Assembly (NCBI RefSeq): GCF_001425175.1
Contig: NZ_LMDV01000009.1
Location: forward strand, 248,001-312,000
Origin: Nocardioides sp. Root1257
GTDB lineage: Bacteria; Actinomycetota; Actinomycetes; Propionibacteriales; Nocardioidaceae
Length of the DNA stretch: 64,000 nucleotides
Reading direction: 5' to 3'
The notes under the pieces are model-generated. The model did not search any database. It was given only the letters and a program-made list of their open reading frames with translations, and was not told the origin of the DNA. Made by a program: the position numbers and the translations under genes. Below, piece after piece: positions 54,898 through 62,119 of this stretch (the stretch's first letter is position 1; each line of letters starts with the position of its first letter).

Positions 54898-57590
54898 GAG
54901 TCGCGGGCGTCCGGGCGCAGGGTGACCAGGTCGCGCAGCTCGTCGTTGCTGAGCTCGGTCAGCGCCGCCTCGCCGCGGCCGAGCACGGCGTCGGCCAGCG
55001 CCCGCTTGCGGCCGAGCATCTCGGCGATCCGCTCCTCGATCGTGCCGCGGGTGATCATCCGGTGCACCTGCACGGGCCGGGTCTGCCCGATCCGGTAGGC
55101 GCGGTCCGTGGCCTGCTCCTCGACGGCCGGGTTCCACCACCGGTCGACGTGCAGCACGTGGTCGGCGCGGGTCAGGTTCAGCCCGGTGCCGCCGGCCTTC
55201 AGCGACAGCAGGAACACCGGCGCCTCGCCCGCCTGGAAGCGGCGCACCATCGCCTCCCGCTCGCGCACCGGAGTACCGCCGTGCAGGAACTGGTGCGGTA
55301 CGCCGGCGCGCTCCAGGTGTGCCTCGAGCAGGCGCCCCATCGCGACGTACTGCGTGAAGACCAGCGCGGCGCCGTCCTCGGCGAGCACCGTGCCGAGCAG
55401 CTCGTCGAGCAGGTCGATCTTCTGCGAGCGCCCCGCCAGCCGCACCGCGGACTGCTTGAGGAACTGGGCCGGGTGGTTGCAGATCTGCTTGAGCCCGGTG
55501 AGCAGCTTGAGCACCAGCCCGCGCCGGGTGTCCTCGTCGGCGCGCTCGATGCGCTCCATGATGTCGCGCACGAACGACTCGTAGAGGACGACCTGCTCGC
55601 GGGTCAGCCCGATCCGGTGGTCGGTCTCGGTCTTGGCGGGCAGCTCGGGCGCGATGCCCGGGTCGGACTTGCGCCGCCGCAGCAGGAACGGGCCGATCAG
55701 CTCCGCGAACTGCGCCGCCTTCGTCGGCTCGCGGCCCGACTCGATCGGCGCGGCCCACGCCTTGCGGAAGGCGTTGCGGCTGCCGAGCAGCCCGGGGATC
55801 GCCCAGTCCAGGATGGCCCAGAGCTCGGTCAGGTTGTTCTCGACGGGTGTGCCGGTCAGCGCGACCCGGGCCGCGCTCGGGATGGTGCGCAGCGCCCGGG
55901 CGGTCGACGTCCGTGGGTTCTTGACGTGCTGCGCCTCGTCGGCGACGACGAGGTCCCACGGCACAGCGCCCAGCCGCTCGGCGTCCCGCTGCATGGTCCC
56001 GTACGTCGTGAGCACGAACCCGTCCGCGGCGCCGTCGAGCTCACGCGCGCTGCCGTGGAAGCGGACGACCGGTGTGCCGGGCGCGAAGCGGCGTACCTCG
56101 TCCTCCCAGTTGCCGAGCAGGCTGGCCGGGCAGACGACCAGCGTCGGCCCGGTCGCCCCGGCCTCGTGGCGGTGCAGGTGCAGCGCGATGAGCGTGATCG
56201 TCTTGCCGAGACCCATGTCGTCGGCGAGGCACGCGCCGAGCCCGAGCGAGGTCAGCTCGGCCAGCCAGGTCAGCCCGTGTCGCTGGTAGTCGCGCAGCGT
56301 CGCGGTCAGCGCAGCCGGCGGCTCGACCGGCTCACGGGTGGCCGCGGACAGCAGCTGCTCCCGCACCTTGAGCAGGCTGGCCCCGACGACGACCTGCTCC
56401 TGCTGGCCCTCCTCGGGGCCGGTCTGGACGATGCCGGTCAGCGCGGCGGCGACGGCCTCGGCAGGCTTCACCGTGCGCAGCAGCCGCTTGCGTGCCTTGC
56501 GGACGATCGACGGGTCCACGACGGTCCAGTTGCCCCGCAGCCGCATCAGCGGCGTCGCGGACGACGCGAGCTGGTCCATCTCCGCGTCGCTCAGCGGGTC
56601 GCCGTGCAGGGCCACCTGCCACCGGAACGCGAAGAGCGCCTCGGTCCCGAGCAGTGGCTCGTTGAGCGGCTCTTCGCGCGGCGCGGCCGGGGACGCCCGG
56701 TCGAGGGTCGCGGTGGCGCTCAGGTCGCGGCCCAGGCTGCGCGGCCACAGCACGTCGACGCCGCGCTCGCGCAGCGCGCCGACGCCCTGGTCGAGCAGGC
56801 TGACCAGCTCGTCGGTGTCGAGGGTCAGCTGGTCGGGCACCCGGAGCTCGAGCAGCCGGTCGAGCACCGGCCAGGCGTCGGCCGCGGCCCGCAGGGCGAT
56901 GGTCGCGTGGGTGCGGGCCCGGTCGCCGAACCCGTGCTCGGCCGCGCCGTGCGTCCACAGCTCGGCAAGGTCGCAGAGGTGCAGCGGGTTCTGCTCGTCG
57001 TGCACCTGCGGCACCAGGCGTACGGCGCCCGCGACCAGCTCCTCCTCGTCGGCCTCGACCCGGACGGACAGCCGCACCAGCTGCGGCAGGTCGGTCGGGT
57101 CCACGCGGCGGTGCTTGGCCAGGCGGGCCTGGAGGCGCTCCTCGAACGACGGGCGTGACGGGCCCGACGGCTCCCGCCGGCGGTCGGGCACCTCGACCGG
57201 AGGCTGCCGCGGCATCGCGTCGGCGACGGCGTCGATCAGGTCGCGGACCACCCGCTCGTCCTCGCGCTGGGCCCGCGCGAGCATCTCGATGCGCTCCTCG
57301 TCGTCCTCGTCGAGACCGCTGACCCGCCAGCTCGGCGGACCGCCCGGCGAGGAGGACTGCGGCGCGAACTTGCCCGCTGCCACGAAGCGCATCCCCAGCA
57401 GGGCGGCCCCGGAGAGCAGCCCGACGCTCGGGTGCAGGTCGTCGCGGTTGCGGGCCTTCGTCAGGACCGGCAGGGCGGCCCGGATCGGGAGCGCGACCGT
57501 GCGTCGCTCGTCGGTGAACTCCACGACCCCCTCGCGGGGCGGCTCACCGGCGCGGAACGTCGCCGGACCGGTGAGGGGGACGAAGGACAC
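54894..57590 (-). CDS. SNF2-family DEAD/DEAH-like helicase
   Basis: The 898-residue ATPase starts at GTG 57590. The C-terminal half carries the two RecA lobes: Walker A ADDMGLGKTIT, Walker B DEAQHVKN, SALTGTP-type motif III, and motifs V/VI (LSLKAGGTGLNLT, DRWWNPAVEEQATDRAYRIGQ). Residues 1-450 are an unassigned N-terminal region with a basic, Arg-rich part. It is translationally coupled to the SWIM gene and 9 bp after the ADH gene. A DNA-repair or remodelling role is family-level only. Confidence 0.93.
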   Translation of the reverse strand: MSFVPLTGPATFRAGEPPREGVVEFTDERRTVALPIRAALPVLTKARNRDDLHPSVGLLSGAALLGMRFVAAGKFAPQSSSPGGPPSWRVSGLDEDDEERIEMLARAQREDERVVRDLIDAVADAMPRQPPVEVPDRRREPSGPSRPSFEERLQARLAKHRRVDPTDLPQLVRLSVRVEADEEELVAGAVRLVPQVHDEQNPLHLCDLAELWTHGAAEHGFGDRARTHATIALRAAADAWPVLDRLLELRVPDQLTLDTDELVSLLDQGVGALRERGVDVLWPRSLGRDLSATATLDRASPAAPREEPLNEPLLGTEALFAFRWQVALHGDPLSDAEMDQLASSATPLMRLRGNWTVVDPSIVRKARKRLLRTVKPAEAVAAALTGIVQTGPEEGQQEQVVVGASLLKVREQLLSAATREPVEPPAALTATLRDYQRHGLTWLAELTSLGLGACLADDMGLGKTITLIALHLHRHEAGATGPTLVVCPASLLGNWEDEVRRFAPGTPVVRFHGSARELDGAADGFVLTTYGTMQRDAERLGAVPWDLVVADEAQHVKNPRTSTARALRTIPSAARVALTGTPVENNLTELWAILDWAIPGLLGSRNAFRKAWAAPIESGREPTKAAQFAELIGPFLLRRRKSDPGIAPELPAKTETDHRIGLTREQVVLYESFVRDIMERIERADEDTRRGLVLKLLTGLKQICNHPAQFLKQSAVRLAGRSQKIDLLDELLGTVLAEDGAALVFTQYVAMGRLLEAHLERAGVPHQFLHGGTPVREREAMVRRFQAGEAPVFLLSLKAGGTGLNLTRADHVLHVDRWWNPAVEEQATDRAYRIGQTRPVQVHRMITRGTIEERIAEMLGRKRALADAVLGRGEAALTELSNDELRDLVTLRPDARDS

Positions 57591-57599
57591 GTCTAGAAA

Positions 57600-58643
57600 C
57601 TAGCCGGGGACGACGACAGTGATGCCGGCCAGCGTGGCCCGGTCGAACGCCGGCAGCAGCCGGGCCGCCTCGTCGAGGTCGATGGACCGCTCGACCAGGA
57701 GGTCGGGGCGAAGCGCGCCCTGCTCGATGAGCTCCAGCATCGCGGGGTAGTCGACGGCGGCCATCCCGTGGCTGCCCAGCAGGTCGAGCTCCCAGCCGAT
57801 CACCCGCGCCATGGGCACCCGGGGATGGCCGTCGACCGGCGGCAGCAGCCCCACCTGGACGTGTCGCCCGCGGCGACGCAGGCTCAGGACGGCGTCCGCG
57901 CAGGTCTGCTCGCTCCCGACCGCGTCGAGGGCGACGTGGCTGCCGCCGTCCGTGAGCCCGGCCACCACGTCCGGCACGTCGGCGCCGTCGGCCAGCACCA
58001 CGTGCTCGGCGCCCAGCCGCGTCGCCACGGCGAGCGCCTCCGGGTTGCGGTCCACCGCCACCACGCGGCCGCCGAGAGCGCGGGCGATCATCACCGCGCT
58101 CAGCCCGACTCCTCCGGCACCCACGACGGTCACCCACTCGCCAGCCTGCACGCGGGCCCGACCGGCCAGCGCACGGTACGCCGTGGCGAACCGGCACCCG
58201 AGCGCGGCGGCGGTCGCGTAGTCGACGCACGAAGGCAGGGCCACGAGGTTGGTGTCCGCGGCGTGGAGGACGACCTCCTCGGCGAACGAGCCCCAGTGCG
58301 TGAAGCCGGGCTGCTGCTGGTCCGGGCAGACCTGGGCGTCGCCCGCCAGGCACCACTGGCACCGGCCGCAGCCGCAGACGAACGGCACCGTCACCCGGTC
58401 GCCCACGCGCCACCTGCTGACGCGCGCACCGACCTCCACCACCACGCCGGCGAGCTCGTGCCCGGGGACGTGCGGGAAGACGATGTCGTCGTCGTGCCCG
58501 GCCCAGGCGTGCCAGTCGCTGCGGCACAGCCCGGTCGCCATCACCCGGACGACGACCCCGCCCGCCGGCGCGGACGGCGACGGCACCTCCCGCACCTCGG
58601 GCTCGGCTCGGACCGCATCGATGACCACCGCACGCACGGGCAC
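57600..58643 (-). CDS. Zinc-dependent alcohol dehydrogenase (MDR family)
   Basis: The 347-residue enzyme has catalytic zinc ligands in GLCRSDWH and GHE, structural zinc cysteines in CGCGRCQWCLAGDAQVC, and the NAD site GAGGVGLSAVMIA. It oxidises an alcohol, substrate unknown. The GTG start (VPVRAVV) has a second GTG two codons later. It is divergent from glutathione peroxidase and leads a chain with the SNF2 helicase and SWIM genes, though the metabolic and DNA roles need not be linked. Confidence 0.93.
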   Translation of the reverse strand: MPVRAVVIDAVRAEPEVREVPSPSAPAGGVVVRVMATGLCRSDWHAWAGHDDDIVFPHVPGHELAGVVVEVGARVSRWRVGDRVTVPFVCGCGRCQWCLAGDAQVCPDQQQPGFTHWGSFAEEVVLHAADTNLVALPSCVDYATAAALGCRFATAYRALAGRARVQAGEWVTVVGAGGVGLSAVMIARALGGRVVAVDRNPEALAVATRLGAEHVVLADGADVPDVVAGLTDGGSHVALDAVGSEQTCADAVLSLRRRGRHVQVGLLPPVDGHPRVPMARVIGWELDLLGSHGMAAVDYPAMLELIEQGALRPDLLVERSIDLDEAARLLPAFDRATLAGITVVVPG

Positions 58644-58702
58644 ATCGTCCCAGGAAGGGGACCGGGTCCCGGGACGTGGCCGGTGGTTCTACGCTCGTAG
58701 TC

Positions 58703-59191
58703 ATGACGATCCTCGACTCCTCCATCGCCCGGCTCGACGGCACCGCCGCGACGCTCGGCGAGCTCACCGGCGGCAAGCCGGCCCTGCTGGTCAACGTCGC
58801 GAGCAAGTGCGGGCTCACCCCGCAGTACACGGGTCTGGAGGAGCTCCAGGAGAAGTACGCCGCGCGCGGCTTCACCGTCGTCGGGCTGCCCTGCAACCAG
58901 TTCATGGGCCAGGAGCCGGGCAGCGCCGAGGAGATCCAGGAGTTCTGCTCCGCGACGTACGGCGTGACCTTCCCGATGACCGAGAAGATCGAGGTCAACG
59001 GCGACGACCGGCACGAGATCTACCAGGGCCTCGTCGACACGCCCAACGAGAAGGGCGAGACCGGCGACGTGCAGTGGAACTTCGAGAAGTTCCTCGTCGA
59101 CGGCTCGGGCTCCGTCGTGGCTCGCTTCAGCCCCGGCGTCGTCCCGGAGGACCCGACCCTCGTCAGCGCGATCGAGGCCCAGCTCGGATGA
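58703..59191 (+). CDS. Glutathione peroxidase-family peroxidase (Cys type)
   Basis: The 162-residue enzyme has NVASKCGLTPQY with peroxidatic Cys36, LPCNQF with Gln67, and WNFEKF with Trp125. Cys64 and Cys82 are candidates for the resolving role. In actinobacteria such proteins usually use thioredoxin rather than glutathione. It reduces H2O2 and organic peroxides in the cytoplasm. ATG 58703 is chosen; the frame opens at 58676. Confidence 0.94.
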   Translation: MTILDSSIARLDGTAATLGELTGGKPALLVNVASKCGLTPQYTGLEELQEKYAARGFTVVGLPCNQFMGQEPGSAEEIQEFCSATYGVTFPMTEKIEVNGDDRHEIYQGLVDTPNEKGETGDVQWNFEKFLVDGSGSVVARFSPGVVPEDPTLVSAIEAQLG

Positions 59192-59299
59192 GCTCCGCTC
59201 CCGGCGGCGGGTTCGTTGCACTCACCTGGTGACCAAGACCACCCCGCGGGGCGACGAAAGTCGGATGACCCTGTCGGCGGGCCCGCCTAGCCTCGTTCG

Positions 59300-60778
59300 G
59301 TGAGCACCGAGACCCCCACCCAGCCCGCCCCGGCCTCCGACAAGCTGGACCGCCAGGTACTCGTGATCGCGGGCGTGGTCGTGCTCGGGGCCATCATGTC
59401 GATCCTCGACATCACGATCGTCTCGGTCGCGCTGCAGACCTTCACCCAGGTCTTCGACGCCACGGCGGCCCAGGTCGCCTGGACGATGACCGGCTACACG
59501 CTGGCCCTGGCCGCGGTCATCCCGCTGACCGGGTGGGCCGCCGACCGGTTCGGCACCAAGCGGCTCTACCTGACCGCGATCGTGCTCTTCGCCCTCGGCT
59601 CAGCGCTCTGCGCCCTGGCGACGTCGCTCCCGATGCTGGTGACCTTCCGCGTCCTCCAGGGCCTCGGCGGCGGCATGCTGATGCCGCTCGGCATGACGAT
59701 CCTGACCCGGGCCGCGGGCCCGGAGCGAATCGGTCGCGTCATGGCCGTGATGGGCATCCCGATGCTGCTCGGCCCCATCTTCGGCCCGATCCTGGGCGGC
59801 CTGCTGATCGACGTCGCCAGCTGGCACTGGATCTTCCTGATCAACGTCCCGATCGGCGTCGCCGCGATCGTCTACGCCTCGATCGCGCTGCCGAAGGACG
59901 ACGTGCAGCCCTCCGAGTCCTTCGACTGGCTGGGCATGGTGCTGCTCTCCCCCGGCCTCGCCCTGTTCCTCTACGGCATCTCGACGATCCCCGAGACGGG
60001 CACCTTCTTCGCGACCAAGGTCGTCGTCCCCGTCGTCATCGGCACGATCCTCATCGTCGGCTTCATCCCGTGGGCCCTCAACCGCCGCAACGAGCACCCG
60101 CTGATCGACCTGCGCCTCTTCCAGAACCGCAACATGACCATCGCCATCATCGCGATGTCGCTCTTCGCGATCTCGTTCTTCGGCGCCGGCCTCCTCTTCC
60201 CGCTGTACTTCCAGCAGGTCCGCCAGGAGGACGCGCTGCACGCCGGCCTCCTGCTGGCGCCGCAGGGCTTCGGCGCGATGATCACGATGCCGATCGCCGG
60301 CGTGCTCGCCGACAAGATCGGCCCCGGCAAGATCGTGCTGGTCGGCATCAGCGTCACCGCCATCGGGCTCGGGATGTTCTCGACGCTGACCGACACCACC
60401 TCGTACGCGTTCCTGATGTTCTCGCTCTTCGTCATGGGCCTCGGCATGGGCGGCACGATGATGCCGATCATGTCGTCGGCACTGGCCACCCTGCGCGACC
60501 ACACGATCGCCCGCGGCTCGACGCTGATGAACATCGTCCAGCAGGTCGCCGCCTCGATCGGCACCGCCGTCTTCACGGTGCTGCTGACCAACGGGCTGCT
60601 CGACAGCATCACGGCGTCCACGCCGCCCGAGCAGGTCCCGAGCGCGACCGCCGACGTCTACGGCGACGTCTTCCTGGTCGGTGCCGTCCTGGTCGCGCTG
60701 GTCCTGGTCCCGGCGTTCTTCCTGCCCCGCAAGAAGATCGAGCACCAGGTCGACCCGGCGCTCATGGTCGGTCACTGA
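59300..60778 (+). CDS. DHA2-family (14-TM) MFS exporter
   Basis: The 492-residue EmrB/QacA-like transporter has LDITIVSVALQTF (motif D1), the GWAADRFGTKRLYL loop (motif A) and MLLGPIFGPILGG (motif C). About 14 transmembrane helices are readable. It starts at GTG 59300 and its last 17 bp overlap the convergent reductase gene. The other DHA2 transporter in the window has an adjacent MarR regulator; this one has none nearby. Substrate unknown. Confidence 0.93.
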   Translation: MSTETPTQPAPASDKLDRQVLVIAGVVVLGAIMSILDITIVSVALQTFTQVFDATAAQVAWTMTGYTLALAAVIPLTGWAADRFGTKRLYLTAIVLFALGSALCALATSLPMLVTFRVLQGLGGGMLMPLGMTILTRAAGPERIGRVMAVMGIPMLLGPIFGPILGGLLIDVASWHWIFLINVPIGVAAIVYASIALPKDDVQPSESFDWLGMVLLSPGLALFLYGISTIPETGTFFATKVVVPVVIGTILIVGFIPWALNRRNEHPLIDLRLFQNRNMTIAIIAMSLFAISFFGAGLLFPLYFQQVRQEDALHAGLLLAPQGFGAMITMPIAGVLADKIGPGKIVLVGISVTAIGLGMFSTLTDTTSYAFLMFSLFVMGLGMGGTMMPIMSSALATLRDHTIARGSTLMNIVQQVAASIGTAVFTVLLTNGLLDSITASTPPEQVPSATADVYGDVFLVGAVLVALVLVPAFFLPRKKIEHQVDPALMVGH

Positions 60779-61817
60779 GCACGGCGACCCGCCCCGTGAC
60801 CGGCGGCAGGTCCGCGAGCGTGACGATGCCGGGCGGGGCGGCGACGACGTAGGGCACCGCGTTGGTCACCGGCATCGCCGTGTAGATCATCCCGAGGTCC
60901 ATGAAGCCCTCGGACCAGTCCTTCGGCGGCAGGCAGTGCAGCACGGTGCGCATGTTGGGCACCCCGAAGACCTGGATCACGTGGCCGTGCTGGAGCGGCT
61001 TGGGCGGCACCACGTGCTCGCCCATCGTCCAGTTGAAGCCGACGCTGACGACGTTGCGGTCGCCGACCCAGCCGCGGTGGTAGCCCATCACGCCCCCGAC
61101 GGTGCCGGCCGGGATCGTCATGAAGCCCAGGTCGCTGTCGCCGGTGGCCGCGGTGAACTCCACGTCGAAGCTCATCCGGTCCAGCGTCACCCCGAGCGCG
61201 TCCGCCATCATGGCGGCCGACTCGGCGAACACCTCGCTCTCCCGGCGCACCGACTCCGCGAGACCCGGTGTCTCCGGGTCGAGTGAGAAGCCCATCGCCC
61301 GCTGGGTCTCGGCGCTCTCGTACGTCGAGCAGTCGACCGACTCGGTGATCCGGATCTCGTCCACCCGCTCGCAGGAGCCGCTGAGCACCATGCCGACCAT
61401 GTTGGTCATGCCCGGGTGCGCGCCGCTGCCGAAGATCGAGGCGCGGCCGCTCTCGCACGCCTTCTCGATCCGCTCGCGGTCCTCGGGCGTCTGCTTGCCG
61501 CCGGTGATCCAGGCGGCCGAGGTGCACACGTTCACCCCCGACTCGAGCAGCGCGCAGAGTTCGTCGATGCTCGGCCAGAGCGGGTTGTAGCAGCAGGCGT
61601 CGGCGCCCAGCGCCACCAGCGCCGCGATGTCGTTGGTGGCGACGATGCCGGTCGGGGTCGGCCAGCCGCACAGCTCGGCGGCGTCCTTGCCGACCTTGTC
61701 GGCGCCGTGGGCGTACACGCCGACCAGCTCCATGTCGGGTCGGCCGATGATGGCGTGCAGCGAGCGCCGGCCGATGTTGCCGGTCGTCCACTGGATGACG
61801 CGCAGAGGTCTGTCCAT
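60762..61817 (-). CDS. Dihydrodipicolinate-reductase-like NAD(P)H oxidoreductase, KstR-box gene
   Basis: The 351-residue protein has the Rossmann start VIQWTTGNIGRRSLHAII and central ASIFGSGAHPGMTNMVGM. It is the actinobacterial branch related to dihydrodipicolinate reductase and 2,4-diaminopentanoate dehydrogenase. These genes are frequent in steroid and lipid catabolic regions, but the substrate is unknown. A KstR-type palindrome lies 11 bp upstream of the ATG. If functional, this gene belongs to the cholesterol or sterol regulon. Confidence 0.85.
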   Translation of the reverse strand: MDRPLRVIQWTTGNIGRRSLHAIIGRPDMELVGVYAHGADKVGKDAAELCGWPTPTGIVATNDIAALVALGADACCYNPLWPSIDELCALLESGVNVCTSAAWITGGKQTPEDRERIEKACESGRASIFGSGAHPGMTNMVGMVLSGSCERVDEIRITESVDCSTYESAETQRAMGFSLDPETPGLAESVRRESEVFAESAAMMADALGVTLDRMSFDVEFTAATGDSDLGFMTIPAGTVGGVMGYHRGWVGDRNVVSVGFNWTMGEHVVPPKPLQHGHVIQVFGVPNMRTVLHCLPPKDWSEGFMDLGMIYTAMPVTNAVPYVVAAPPGIVTLADLPPVTGRVAVLSDRP

Positions 61818-62119
61818 GGCCGCAGACTAGAACGTGTTCTACAGGTGGTCCAGCCTGAGGATGCGATGAAGATCGTGTGAACGCGCCCGCGGTTGAGCGG
61901 GAATCCGGCTGTGACGGTCATCGCGTGACTCGACGCACGTCGCTCCCGACTTGCGTCGGGCACCCGGGTCTCGACACGGTGGATGGACCAGCGCGACTCA
62001 CGCAGCGCGCCTTTCCGCCGGTTGTCCGAGCCCCCGCCATCGCGGGGCCGGCCGGCATCGCACCGCCCGCGCCCGCCCTACCCGGCGGCCGGTCCGCCGA
62101 TCCCCGAAAGGTCACGCCC
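61818..62119. other. Intergenic region between the reductase and the glycosyltransferase
   Basis: It holds the KstR-type box (61828-61841), a hairpin CCCGAC-TTGC-GTCGGG at 61945-61960, and a GGTCTCGACACGG stretch near 61967 that may be a truncated copy of the dispersed repeat. The rest should be the promoter and leader of the glycosyltransferase. I see no known c-di-AMP or c-di-GMP riboswitch fold. Confidence 0.5.
61828..61841 (-). promoter_or_regulatory. KstR-type operator TAGAAC-GT-GTTCTA
   Basis: A perfect 6-bp inverted repeat with a 2-bp centre fits the published KstR consensus TnnAACnnGTTnnA exactly. It lies 11 bp upstream of the reductase ATG, a normal repressor position. Confidence 0.75.

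Noticed and set aside
61842-62119. Second-messenger riboswitch in front of the glycosyltransferase
   Set aside because: I looked for c-di-GMP and c-di-AMP aptamer signatures and saw only one small hairpin at 61945-61960.
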